From the NCBI GenBank assembly GCA_002723035.1, contig PBNH01000019.1, positions 1-46,868 on the forward strand: a stretch of DNA of 46,868 bases, in the 5' to 3' direction. Both the position numbers and the translations under genes were made by a program. Of this stretch, positions 24,694 to 32,915 are shown one piece after another; within the stretch, counting starts at the first letter, position 1, and each line of letters starts with the position of its first letter. The notes beneath the pieces are model-generated. The model saw only the letters and a list, made by a program, of their open reading frames with translations. It was not told the origin of the DNA and did no database searches. The stretch comes from Rhodobiaceae bacterium. Its GTDB lineage: Bacteria > Pseudomonadota > Alphaproteobacteria > MED-G09.

Positions 24694-26508
24694 CTAAACT
24701 TTACTCATTTTTTTTCTTTCATTTGGGTCTAAATACCTTTTTCTGAGCCTCAGATTATTTGGTGTTACCTCCAATAATTCATCATCTTCAATGTATGCCA
24801 TCATTTGTTCAAGAGACATTTTTTGATGTGGTACAAGTATTACCGCTTCATCTGCACCAGATGACCTAACATTGGAATGCTTCTTTCCCTTTAAAACATT
24901 TATACCTAGGTCATTATCACGGTTATGTTCTCCAACTATCATTCCCTCATAAACTTCGGCCTGAGGACCCACAAACATTATGCCTCTATCTTGAAGATTA
25001 AATAATGCATAAGCAACAGCTGAACCAGTTTCGGTCGAGATTAAAACACCATTTCTCCTTCCATCTATGTCGCCTTTATAAGGTCCATAATTATAAAAAA
25101 CTCTATTTATTACACCTGTTCCCTTAGTAAGGGTTAAAAATTTATTTTGAAAGCCAATTAAGGCCCTTGAGGGTGCATGAAAAATAATTCTAGCCTTACC
25201 CTCACCCGATGAACGCATATCAACCATATCGCCCTTTCTTCTATTCATATTATCAAGAACTGAGCTAGAATATTCTTCATCAACATCAATTGTAACTTCT
25301 TCAATAGGCTCTAATTTTTCATTTTCGGTACTTAGTTTATATAATACTTTTGGTCTTGAAACAGTAAGCTCAAAACCCTCTCTTCTCATAGTTTCAATTA
25401 AAACACCCAATTGAAGCTCCCCTCTTCCACCAATTTCAAAAGACTCTTTTCCGTCAGCCTCAGAAAAGGTAATTGCAACATTTGCTTTAGACTCAGCAAT
25501 TAGTCTCTCCCTAATAACTGTGGAAGTAACCTTTTTTCCATCTCTACCAGCAAAAGGAGAGTCATTAATGGTAATTATTACAGACATTGTTGGTGGATCT
25601 ATTGGTGAGGATTTTAAAGGGGTTGTAACATTAGTATTACAGATTGTATCTGAAACAGAAGCTTTTGTTAATCCAGCTATACAAATAATATCACCACAAA
25701 AAACTTGATCAACTGGAACTTTCTTTGTTCCCTCAAATTTAAAAAGTTTTGTTAAACGTCCATTCTCAATTAAGGTTGAATTTAAATCAATCGCTTTTAC
25801 CGAGTCATTAATTTTTGCATTTCCTGATATTACCTTTCCAGTTAAGCACCTGCCTAAGTAAGAGTCATAATCAAGCAAGGTAGCAAGCATTGCAAAATCA
25901 TTTTCTTCGTCAACCATTGGTTCAGGGACGTGATCAACTATTAAACTCATTAAAGGTTGAAGATCCCTAGACTCATCATCCAAATCGTTAACACACCATC
26001 CTGACCTTCCAGATGCATATAAGATGGGAAAGTCAAGTTGTTCATCATTAGCATCTAATGAAACAAATAAATCAAATATTTCATTCACGACCTCATCAGG
26101 TCTTTTGTCTTGTCTATCAATCTTATTAACAATAACAATGGGTCTTAAACCAAGCTTGAGAGCTTTTCCTAAAACAAACTTTGTTTGAGGCATTGGGCCT
26201 TCAGCTGAGTCAACAAGTAAAATACCCCCATCCGCCATACCCAATACTCTCTCTACCTCTCCACCAAAATCAGCGTGACCAGGTGTATCAATAATATTAA
26301 TCCTAACATCATTCCAAGTTATCGAAGTTGGTTTAGCTAAAATTGTAATACCACGTTCTTTTTCAAGGTCACCAGAGTCCATCAATCTTTCGTCAATTTG
26401 TTGATTATCTCTAAATAAGCCGCTTTGCTTCATCATGGAGTCTATTAATGTAGTCTTTCCATGATCAACATGTGCAATAATAGCAATATTTCTTATTTTT
26501 TGATTCAT
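24694..26508 (-). CDS. typA: Ribosome-associated translational GTPase TypA/BipA
   Basis: A 604-residue translational GTPase of the EF-G-like class. G motifs: AHVDHGKTT (G1), ERGITI (G2), DTPGHADFGG (G3), NKIDRQDKRPDE (G4). Domain II, the EF-G-like domain III (VRERLIAESKANVAI-like segment, here VIRERLIAESKANVAI), domain V and the BipA-specific C-terminal domain (GTGVINRVFYNYGPYKG, VGEHNRDNDLGINVLKGKKHSNVR) are all present. It assists ribosome assembly and stress adaptation. It heads a probable operon with the DUF2256 and DUF3429 genes. Confidence 0.97.
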   Translation of the reverse strand: MNQKIRNIAIIAHVDHGKTTLIDSMMKQSGLFRDNQQIDERLMDSGDLEKERGITILAKPTSITWNDVRINIIDTPGHADFGGEVERVLGMADGGILLVDSAEGPMPQTKFVLGKALKLGLRPIVIVNKIDRQDKRPDEVVNEIFDLFVSLDANDEQLDFPILYASGRSGWCVNDLDDESRDLQPLMSLIVDHVPEPMVDEENDFAMLATLLDYDSYLGRCLTGKVISGNAKINDSVKAIDLNSTLIENGRLTKLFKFEGTKKVPVDQVFCGDIICIAGLTKASVSDTICNTNVTTPLKSSPIDPPTMSVIITINDSPFAGRDGKKVTSTVIRERLIAESKANVAITFSEADGKESFEIGGRGELQLGVLIETMRREGFELTVSRPKVLYKLSTENEKLEPIEEVTIDVDEEYSSSVLDNMNRRKGDMVDMRSSGEGKARIIFHAPSRALIGFQNKFLTLTKGTGVINRVFYNYGPYKGDIDGRRNGVLISTETGSAVAYALFNLQDRGIMFVGPQAEVYEGMIVGEHNRDNDLGINVLKGKKHSNVRSSGADEAVILVPHQKMSLEQMMAYIEDDELLEVTPNNLRLRKRYLDPNERKKMSKV

Positions 26509-26732
26509 AATGCCTTGATTTAATTTTTGAATGGCTTTTATATCTTTATTTTAATAGTAGATAGTTTTTTATAAAAAGCATTTTAAGTACCATAATAATA
26601 ATAATACTGTAATCACTGGAAATATAAATAAGGATATAATTCTAAACATTGTTACTTAATCAAAGATATCATATATTAATGCAAGTAAAATATTCATTAA
26701 ATTAAAAGGATTTTATAAAAAGAGAAATTTTA

Positions 26733-26891
26733 ATGATTGACTCACCCTGTATTGGTATCTGTGCGCTTCATAAAATTAACGATCAAACACTCTGTGCAGG
26801 TTGTAAAAGAAACCCAAATGAGATTAGAAACTGGATAAAGTTTTCTTATAAAGAAAAAAAAGAAGTAATAAAAAAATTGAAATTAAGATAA
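26733..26891 (+). CDS. DUF1289 small cysteine-motif protein
   Basis: A 52-residue protein starting MIDSPCIGICALHKINDQTL followed by CAGCKRNPNEIRNW. CxGxC then CxGC, followed by an R..EI..W segment, is the DUF1289 signature; the four cysteines probably bind iron-sulfur or zinc. The full frame from ATG to TAA is 53 codons. Its function is not established. It ends one base short of the stop of the convergent zinc-ribbon microprotein. Confidence 0.88.
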   Translation: MIDSPCIGICALHKINDQTLCAGCKRNPNEIRNWIKFSYKEKKEVIKKLKLR

Positions 26892-26892
26892 C

Positions 26893-27042
26893 TTAATAAA
26901 TAAATGGTAAGGATAAACCACATTCAATACATAAATTTCTTTTTAGACTTTTAACAGGATTTATATGTTTGCAATTGTAACAAGTAATATGGCCACTCAC
27001 TTCAATTAGTTTTTTACTTATCTTTTTTCTTTCTGTTTTCAT
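26893..27042 (-). CDS. Putative 49-residue zinc-ribbon microprotein
   Basis: ATG at 27042, TAA at 26893. After a basic start (MKTERKKISKKLIEVSGHIT) come CYNC and CIEC, two CxxC knuckles 16 residues apart in a beta-prone context: a rubredoxin/zinc-ribbon pattern unlikely to arise by chance. It follows the PEMT-like gene by 6 bases without a clear ribosome site, suggesting reinitiation. No family recognised; nucleic-acid or ribosome binding is a guess. Confidence 0.68.
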   Translation of the reverse strand: MKTERKKISKKLIEVSGHITCYNCKHINPVKSLKRNLCIECGLSLPFIY

Positions 27043-27048
27043 CTAAAA

Positions 27049-27504
27049 TTAAATCCAACGTCTAACCTTTGAACAATAGTCCGAATATTCATCTTTAAAT
27101 ATACCTTTCATTGTTTCCTCTTCAGGAATAATTTGAAAAACTGTTATGTAAAGGATAAAAAGAGGAATATAAACTATAATTCCAAGCAGTGAACTAAAAT
27201 AAAAGCATGACGCCAATAGAATGCTTGTTAAACCAAGGTACATAGGATTTCGTGAATAATTAAATATACCTGAAGTAACCAAACTGGTTGATGTTTCTGG
27301 TTTCATTGGATTTATTGTTGTTTCAGATTTTTTAAATTCCTTTGTTGCTAAAAAAATTATTATAAAACCAAAAATTAAAAATAGAAATGACAGCGTATTT
27401 TGTAGATGCGGATGTAAATAAAGTATTAAAATATAATCTTTAGATAAAAAAATTAGCAATATACCAATTAAAGTAACTATGGGTGGTGGTATTCTTAAAT
27501 GCAT
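27049..27504 (-). CDS. PEMT/ICMT-like membrane methyltransferase
   Basis: A 151-residue protein with four predicted membrane segments and the isoprenylcysteine/phospholipid methyltransferase core: GIFNYSRNPMYLGLTSIL (SAM-binding RNPxY motif) and IPEEETMKGIFKDEYSDYCSKVRRWI (EE motif and C-terminal R.RRW). It methylates a membrane-associated small molecule, lipid or thiol; the acceptor is unknown. It lies downstream of the SDR gene, separated by about 100 bases that could hold a 25-residue membrane micro-ORF. Confidence 0.88.
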   Translation of the reverse strand: MHLRIPPPIVTLIGILLIFLSKDYILILYLHPHLQNTLSFLFLIFGFIIIFLATKEFKKSETTINPMKPETSTSLVTSGIFNYSRNPMYLGLTSILLASCFYFSSLLGIIVYIPLFILYITVFQIIPEEETMKGIFKDEYSDYCSKVRRWI

Positions 27505-27520
27505 AATGACCTCAAAAAAT

Positions 27521-27598
27521 TTATAAAATTAGTATCCAAATGAAATAGCTTATCAACAACCATACAATTGATCCTAAAAATAGTTTAAAAAAAAACAT
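27521..27598 (-). CDS. Possible 25-residue hydrophobic microprotein
   Basis: ATG at 27598 to TAA at 27521, beginning MFFFKLFLGSIVWLLISYFI: a single membrane-spanning segment with one lysine. It sits between the SDR stop (8 bases away) and the PEMT-like start (16 bases away), filling the gap. There is no ribosome site and no recognised family, so chance is a serious alternative. Confidence 0.25.
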   Translation of the reverse strand: MFFFKLFLGSIVWLLISYFIWILIL

Positions 27599-27606
27599 AA
27601 TACTAT

Positions 27607-28347
27607 CTAAAAGTCCTGGGCAGTTGGTCTAAGTACAATCTCATTTGCGGCAACACCCGGTTTCTGCTCTAAAGCATATAAAATTGAATCTGCAATAACT
27701 TCTGCTGGCTGTGCTAAATTTTCATATTGCGCTTGGGTGGCTAAATACTCAAGCATAGACTCATCTTTAATGGATGCTCCAAGCTCAGTTTCAAAAGCTC
27801 CAGGGAAAATGCATGTGATTTGAAGTTTTCCAGCACTTTCTATTCTTAAGCCTTCCGAAATTGCACCAACAGCAAATTTTGTACCAGAGTAAACTGCGCT
27901 TCCTGGAATAAGTCTTTTTCCTGCCACAGATGAAATATTTATAATTTGACCACTTCCTCTCTCCATCATGTGATTGTAAACAGAATCTATTGCATATAAG
28001 ACACCTTTAATATTAACATCAATCATACTATCCCATTCATCAGTTCTACCTTGTTCAATAAAAGATAAGGGCATAATTCCAGCATTATTAACCAATGAGT
28101 CTATTTGACCAAATGTATCAATTCCGTATTTTGTTAAATCGTTAACATTTTGCTTGTTTGTAACATCTGTTTGTTTAAATATTGCATTTTCATTGCCCAA
28201 GGATTCGCATAGCTCAGATAATCTATCCTCTCTTCTGGCTCCTAAAACAACTTTTGCACCATGCTCAACGCATTTCTTAGCGGTTACCATTCCAAAACCA
28301 GAACTTGCTCCAGTGATTAAAATAACTTTTCCTTCAATACAGCTCAT
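27607..28347 (-). CDS. Short-chain dehydrogenase/reductase
   Basis: A 246-residue classical SDR. The cofactor motif is TGASSGFGM (residues 12-20), Arg in LGARREDRL after strand 2 favours NADPH, NNAGIMPLS follows strand 4, and the catalytic Ser, Tyr and Lys are in NISSVAGKRL and YSGTKFAV. The sequence resembles the YdfG-like/serine-type oxidoreductase group. An AAGGAG ribosome site precedes the ATG. Its substrate is unknown; it lies upstream of the PEMT-like gene in the same direction. Confidence 0.92.
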   Translation of the reverse strand: MSCIEGKVILITGASSGFGMVTAKKCVEHGAKVVLGARREDRLSELCESLGNENAIFKQTDVTNKQNVNDLTKYGIDTFGQIDSLVNNAGIMPLSFIEQGRTDEWDSMIDVNIKGVLYAIDSVYNHMMERGSGQIINISSVAGKRLIPGSAVYSGTKFAVGAISEGLRIESAGKLQITCIFPGAFETELGASIKDESMLEYLATQAQYENLAQPAEVIADSILYALEQKPGVAANEIVLRPTAQDF

Positions 28348-28523
28348 AATAACTCCTTAAAAAATTAAATTAGTTAATAATGGTTATTATAAACATACAA
28401 GTATTAATTTAATAAAATTTAAGCATTAGTAATTTTTGACATAACTTTGTTACAAATCAACGAAATCAGGTTATTGAGAGATTCAAATAAAACCCTATTA
28501 TAAAGTAGTCTTTAGTTAATTTG

Positions 28524-28600
28524 TGGTGATCCCGAGAGGATTCGAACCTCTGACCTACGGATTAGAAATCCGTTGCTCTATCCAGCTGAGCTACGGGACC
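28524..28600 (-). tRNA. tRNA-Arg(TCT)
   Basis: Read on the minus strand, the acceptor stem GGTCCCG pairs with CGGGATC (one G-U pair), the D arm is AGCTCAGCTGGATAGAGC, the anticodon stem CGGAT/ATCCG encloses loop TTTCTAA with anticodon TCT, and the T arm contains GGTTCGAATCC. The CCA tail is encoded (28524-28526). It stands alone between the SDR gene and a secreted microprotein gene. It decodes AGA, a preferred Arg codon in this AT-rich genome. Confidence 0.97.
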
Positions 28601-28667
28601 ACGCCTTAAATTAAAACAAACATGAGATTAGAAACAGTTTAAAATTTTATGTATAATAAAATATAAA

Positions 28668-28856
28668 CTAATATCTATTGGTCATATTATTTTTATAACT
28701 ATCACTCTTTTTTTCAGTATCATTATGTTCTTTATTGTCCATTTCAATATGCTCTTTAGAAGCCGCTGCGTGAGCCTCAGCATCACCACAATGAGCAAAA
28801 ACCTGATTAGAAAGTAATAGAACTGATAATAAACCAAATACGATATATTTATTCAT
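28668..28856 (-). CDS. Secreted His-rich microprotein (HCGD N-terminus)
   Basis: A 62-residue protein with a convincing signal peptide (residues 1-21, ending VFA) followed by HCGDAEAHAAASKEH and a charged, His/Asp/Glu/Lys-rich tail without hydrophobic segments. Cleavage after VFA would give a mature N-terminus of His-Cys, with further histidines that suggest metal binding in the periplasm. GGAG lies at suitable distance before the ATG. No family recognised. It is a monocistronic gene between tRNA-Arg and the COMT-like gene. Confidence 0.7.
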   Translation of the reverse strand: MNKYIVFGLLSVLLLSNQVFAHCGDAEAHAAASKEHIEMDNKEHNDTEKKSDSYKNNMTNRY

Positions 28857-28920
28857 AAAATAACTCCAAATTTTTATATAATTTTTTATAATATACTAAT
28901 TTTTTTATAATATAAATGTC

Positions 28921-29667
28921 TTAATAGTCTAGTGAGTAAGTTGATATTTCAACCTCATCCTCTGCTTTTGAGTATTCAAGAAAAGTTTTAATATTTTTAT
29001 TTTTGTATTTGTTGTTATTTCTTACATAATCTAAATAATTATCAGATTGACCTCTTTTACCAACAAAAGCAGAAATTAACTTACCAACATTATCGGCAAA
29101 AATAATAGAACCATTTTTTAAAAGACCTCTTTTTTCAATTGCTATAAGATCCCTTTTATAGAGATTTTTCCAATGATCGAGCAAAATTAGATCAAATCTA
29201 TACCTCAGACTTCCTATAATTTTATCAGACGATCCCTGAATTATTGTGATTTTATCTTTGAGCCCTGCGAAATTAATAATTTCTGAGGCATTCTCTGCAT
29301 AAGTTCTATTTATCTCCAAAGAAACAACCTTTCCTGCATTGCCTAAATTCTTAGCCATCAAAATTGCTGAATAGCCACAGAAACATCCTAATTCAAGAAT
29401 TAAAATATTTCTTCCGAGTTTTTTTATTTCTTTTGAAAGCAAAAAACCTTTTTCATTACCAATATTCATTAAAAATCTCTTATTTTTTGCGAAATCATCC
29501 ATAGCTTTTAAAATACTGTCAGGATCATTTTGTTTAGCATTTTCAAAAATATAATTTTTTACGGTTTGAGAGATTTCATCTCTTTTAAAGATACTATCTA
29601 GAAGATTTTCAAAAAAAATTCTTAAAATAAATTTTAAATTATCTGGTTTAAAAAAAACTGTTTTCAT
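28921..29667 (-). CDS. Catechol O-methyltransferase-like enzyme
   Basis: A 248-residue SAM-dependent O-methyltransferase unusually close to animal COMT. Motif I is LELGCFCGYSA (residues 91-101), then VVSLEIN and INFAGLKDKITIIQGSS. The COMT metal and catalytic residues are all in place: Asp164 and Lys167 in LLDHWK (rat Asp141, Lys144), Asp192 and Asn193 in ADNV (rat Asp169, Asn170) and Glu231 in FLEYSKAEDE (rat Glu199). It should methylate a catechol with a divalent metal. The N-terminal 45 residues are basic and helical. It stands alone, upstream of the secreted microprotein on the same strand. Confidence 0.88.
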   Translation of the reverse strand: MKTVFFKPDNLKFILRIFFENLLDSIFKRDEISQTVKNYIFENAKQNDPDSILKAMDDFAKNKRFLMNIGNEKGFLLSKEIKKLGRNILILELGCFCGYSAILMAKNLGNAGKVVSLEINRTYAENASEIINFAGLKDKITIIQGSSDKIIGSLRYRFDLILLDHWKNLYKRDLIAIEKRGLLKNGSIIFADNVGKLISAFVGKRGQSDNYLDYVRNNNKYKNKNIKTFLEYSKAEDEVEISTYSLDY

Positions 29668-29716
29668 ATCTTATATTTAATAATAAAAAATATATGGTTA
29701 GTAAAAAAATTTAACT

Positions 29717-31168
29717 TTAACCTCTAATTATTTGTTTTAATTGAGTAAATTCAAGTATTCCCTCATCACCACATTCTTTACCCCAGCCGGATTTTTTATA
29801 GCCTCCAAATGGTTGCATAAATGATATGCCTGCAGTATTAATTGCGACACTTCCTGATTCAATTTGTTTTGCCATATTCATCATTAAATCCTCATCTTTA
29901 CCATAAATAGATGCTGCCAAACCAAATTCTGACTCATTTGCAAATTTTATTGCCTCATTATGGTCAGTGTAAGTCATAACTGATGTAACAGGACCAAAAA
30001 TCTCCTCTCTTACAACTCTCATAGAATTATTTGTATTTGATATTAAGGTTGGTTCATACCACCACCCCTTTTCAAATTTGGATGGTTTTTTTCCTCCAGT
30101 AACTATTAGAGCACCCTCTTGCTTAGCAGAGGAAACATATTTTTCGGTCCTTTCAAGTCCTCTATATACAGAAATAGGACCCTGTTGAGAGTTTGCCAAT
30201 AAAGGGTCGCCAATCTCAAAGGAATTATATTTTGAAGCCAGAACTTCTAATATTTCGCTTTCTCTACTTTTTGGAACTAGAATTCGAGATAAATTAACGC
30301 ATACTTGACCCATAAATGCTGTGCTACCAGGTACCAAAGTTTCCAAAGTAGTTTCTAAATCAGCATCTTCCAAAATAATAGCAGGAGATTTTCCTCCAAG
30401 CTCCAGAGCAGTTCTTGCTAAACGATCTGCCGTTTGTTTAACAACCTCTATTCCAATAGAAGTTCCTCCTGTAAGAGATACCATGTCTACAGATGGATGA
30501 GAAACTAAATACTGAGTTACTTTTGTGTCTGCGGCTAATAAAGTTAAAATACCTGGTGGTAGTTCTGCTTCTTCAATTGCCTCAGAAATTAATCTTGAAG
30601 TTAATTGTGACTCAGGAGCATGTTTTCCTATAACTGTACAACCTGCTAATAGAGCAGGAATAATTTTCATACCCATTAAAACTATTGGACCGTTAAAAGT
30701 CATAATTGATAAAACTGTTCCGATAGGCTCTCTAAATAATAGAGCATCTTCTCTTTGTTCCTCCCAGTTTATGTTTTTTGCAGATTTCAGCATTTGACGC
30801 CAGACTGCTACACCAACCTGATCATTAATTATTTCTGCATGCGAAATTGTAGGTCCTGACTCTAAAACCCAGGCTTTGTTTAATTCAGGTAATCGACTTT
30901 CCATAGCGTTACACAATTTCTCACATACCTCAATTCGATCTTTTAATGGTAATTTTGACCATGAACCATTATCAAAAGTTTCTCTTGCAAGATTTACTGC
31001 ATAATCAGCATCTTCAATGGAGGGTAAGCTTACCTGCGCTATTATTTGTTCTGTAGATGGTGAAATAACTGGAAAATCATTTTTTTGAGATTTTATCCAT
31101 TTTGAACCAATAAATTGACCATCAAGAGCCTTAATATCGATATCTAATCTATGATTAATTACACCCAT
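29717..31168 (-). CDS. NAD(P)-dependent aldehyde dehydrogenase (second copy type)
   Basis: A 483-residue ALDH. Visible motifs: MTFNGPIVLMGMKIIPALLAGC (in place of the usual PWNxP), LTGGTSIG (cofactor turn), the general-base Glu in TALELGGKSPAI, catalytic Cys in MGQVCVNLSRILV, EEIFGPVTSV and MQPFGGYKKSGWGKE. It is only distantly similar to the ALDH near 6-7.5 kb, so it probably acts on a different aldehyde. Its nearest neighbours, a COMT-like enzyme and an orphan gene, give no clear pathway. Confidence 0.92.
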   Translation of the reverse strand: MGVINHRLDIDIKALDGQFIGSKWIKSQKNDFPVISPSTEQIIAQVSLPSIEDADYAVNLARETFDNGSWSKLPLKDRIEVCEKLCNAMESRLPELNKAWVLESGPTISHAEIINDQVGVAVWRQMLKSAKNINWEEQREDALLFREPIGTVLSIMTFNGPIVLMGMKIIPALLAGCTVIGKHAPESQLTSRLISEAIEEAELPPGILTLLAADTKVTQYLVSHPSVDMVSLTGGTSIGIEVVKQTADRLARTALELGGKSPAIILEDADLETTLETLVPGSTAFMGQVCVNLSRILVPKSRESEILEVLASKYNSFEIGDPLLANSQQGPISVYRGLERTEKYVSSAKQEGALIVTGGKKPSKFEKGWWYEPTLISNTNNSMRVVREEIFGPVTSVMTYTDHNEAIKFANESEFGLAASIYGKDEDLMMNMAKQIESGSVAINTAGISFMQPFGGYKKSGWGKECGDEGILEFTQLKQIIRG

Positions 31169-31248
31169 GATTTTATATTATTTAATCTACAAAATTATGC
31201 AAATATAATATTATTATATAATTAATTGTCTAATGAAGAAAAAATAAA

Positions 31249-31830
31249 ATGGATGAAAATTTATCAGAATACTTAATTGATCAAGAATTTCTGCAGTTTA
31301 TCAAAGCTATGAAGGTCTATTATTGGACACAAGATCTTTATGATCTAAATATTTTGAAAAAAAAATGTAATGAAAATTTAAAAAAAAAACTAAAAATGAA
31401 TAAAGTTACAAATGAAATACTGGAGGAGTATTATCGTTTTTTTGAGGAATCCATCTCAAGTGATTTAAAAAAGAAAAACCCTAGAAACTACCTTGAAACA
31501 GTAGATAGTTTAGTATTGTTATCTCAAAAACATGATAAAATGATCCATGATTTTGGAAAAGATAGCATAGAGGCAAATCAAATATTGAATGAATACCTTG
31601 ATTACAGGTTAAAATTAAAGATTGATATTGAAGAAAATATAGCTAACATTAAGGAAGAAGAAATCGAAGAAAAAATAAATTCATATCAGCAAATAATATG
31701 GTCTTTTTTTAATAAAACAAAAATAATTTACTTGGAACATCTCAATGAAGTATTAATAATTTGGAATGATGATGAAGATAAATCAATTTTTCTTCCCTCA
31801 GAGAAACCAACAGATATAAATATTAATTAA
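31249..31830 (+). CDS. Uncharacterised charged helical protein
   Basis: A 193-residue protein with no recognised family. It is rich in Lys, Glu, Asp and Asn and predicted mostly helical, with possible coiled-coil stretches at about 35-65 (KKKCNENLKKKLKMNK) and 120-145 (EENIANIKEEEIEEKI). There is no signal peptide, membrane segment or cysteine cluster. The aromatic start (FLQFIKAMKVYYWTQDLYDL) and the WSFFNKTKIIYLEHLNEVLIIW patch suggest a folded protein rather than a chance frame. It is divergent from the second ALDH and overlaps the convergent NTF2-fold gene by 8 bases. Confidence 0.65.
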   Translation: MDENLSEYLIDQEFLQFIKAMKVYYWTQDLYDLNILKKKCNENLKKKLKMNKVTNEILEEYYRFFEESISSDLKKKNPRNYLETVDSLVLLSQKHDKMIHDFGKDSIEANQILNEYLDYRLKLKIDIEENIANIKEEEIEEKINSYQQIIWSFFNKTKIIYLEHLNEVLIIWNDDEDKSIFLPSEKPTDININ

Positions 31831-32335
31831 TTTGTCTCCAAGTATGAACAAGGCATTTCCAAGAACCATCTTCTTGACGCTTAAGTAAGTCGAAATAAAT
31901 ACTGTCAGATACAGTATCTTGTAATGCTCCTTCTGAGGGAACACTTTTTTCATTTCCCAAGAAATTTATATAGACGACTATATTATATTCCACGGTAGCA
32001 AAATTTCCATAAAACTTAATATCCCTAGGTGTTTTTTGTTCAAGTTTATAGGTTGCTACCTCAAAAACAGGTCCTAAAAAATTTCTATAACTATCTCTTC
32101 CAGTTATTGTTGGTCCACTTGGAGGAATAAGAATTATATTCTCATCTAGGGAATTTACGTATCCATCAATATTACTTGCCTCAACAGCAATATCCCAATC
32201 TTCATAAAGCTGAAAAATTTTCATTTTATCAAGCTCTCTCTCATGATGCATTGCTTCAAGATTTAAAGGAATTAAGAAGGTTATAAATAGTAAAATTAAA
32301 AATGAAATTTTTTTTGAAAATGAAAAATTTATCAT
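31823..32335 (-). CDS. Secreted SnoaL/DUF4440-type NTF2-fold protein
   Basis: A 170-residue NTF2-fold protein with a signal peptide (MINFSFSKKISFLILLFITF..., ending LEA). The NTF2 pattern follows: QLYEDWDIAVEASNIDGYVNSLDENIILIPPSGPTITGRDSYRNFL, then ATVEYNIVVYINF and GSWKCLVHTWRQIN. The ATG at 32335 is preferred because GAGG precedes it; a TTG seven codons upstream would overlap the nitroreductase end. It is the last gene of the carotenoid oxygenase-NDUFS4-nitroreductase operon and the only secreted one of the three NTF2-fold proteins here. Confidence 0.82.
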   Translation of the reverse strand: MINFSFSKKISFLILLFITFLIPLNLEAMHHERELDKMKIFQLYEDWDIAVEASNIDGYVNSLDENIILIPPSGPTITGRDSYRNFLGPVFEVATYKLEQKTPRDIKFYGNFATVEYNIVVYINFLGNEKSVPSEGALQDTVSDSIYFDLLKRQEDGSWKCLVHTWRQIN

Positions 32336-32340
32336 TGTTA

Positions 32341-32344
32341 CCTC
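32341..32344 (-). promoter_or_regulatory. Ribosome binding site deciding the secreted NTF2-fold start
   Basis: GAGG on the minus strand lies five bases before the ATG at 32335 and supports that start over the upstream TTG at 32356. Confidence 0.5.
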
Positions 32345-32346
32345 TA

Positions 32347-32904
32347 TTAAGACCAATTTTGAACAAAATCATTTATATTAGAAACTTCTGGAGCTTCAAT
32401 TTTTTTTTCAGTTGAGCCAATGTACAAATATCCAACTATTATATCGTTTTTATTTAAACCAAAAGAAAGAGAAACCTCTTCATTAAAAGAAAGTAACCCT
32501 GTTCTCCAAATTGCTGAATATCCTAAAGAATGACATGCAATAAGAATATTCTGTGCGGCCGCTCCAGCAGATAACATTTGTTCAACTTCAGGTATTTTAG
32601 ATTCCTTATTAATAGATGCAATAACAACTATAATCAATGGAGCTCTGTAAGGTGCATTTAAAATTTTGTCTTTATTATTTATAGCTTTGTCTGGATCAGA
32701 TATTTCTATCGCCTTGAGAGCTGCCTCCGCTAATTTCTTTCTACCATCGCCAGAAACATTTATAAATTTCCAGGGTTTTAATGCGCCATGATCAGGTGCT
32801 CGAAGAGCCGACTTATATATTAACTCTAACTCTTTTTCATTTGGTCCTGGCTCTTGTTGTCTTGGAGAGGATTTTCTTGATAATATTGCTTCGATTGCAT
32901 CCAT
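32347..32904 (-). CDS. Nitroreductase-family oxidoreductase (YdjA-like)
   Basis: A 185-residue FMN-dependent nitroreductase of the compact YdjA type. The FMN phosphate-binding RKSSPRQQ (residues 10-17), ALRAPDHGALKPWKFI, the AGAAAQNILIACHSLGYSAIWRTG helix and the terminal VGYLYIGSTEKK are typical. Family members reduce nitro groups, quinones or enones with NAD(P)H. It lies 11 bases after the NDUFS4-like gene and just before the secreted NTF2-fold gene, all on one strand. Confidence 0.9.
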   Translation of the reverse strand: MDAIEAILSRKSSPRQQEPGPNEKELELIYKSALRAPDHGALKPWKFINVSGDGRKKLAEAALKAIEISDPDKAINNKDKILNAPYRAPLIIVVIASINKESKIPEVEQMLSAGAAAQNILIACHSLGYSAIWRTGLLSFNEEVSLSFGLNKNDIIVGYLYIGSTEKKIEAPEVSNINDFVQNWS

Positions 32905-32915
32905 AATATTTATAC

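Noticed and set aside
26592-26606. Short ATA-type trinucleotide repeat upstream of typA
   Set aside because: Only about five units in AT-rich intergenic DNA, not near a start codon, so unlikely to be a phase-variable switch.
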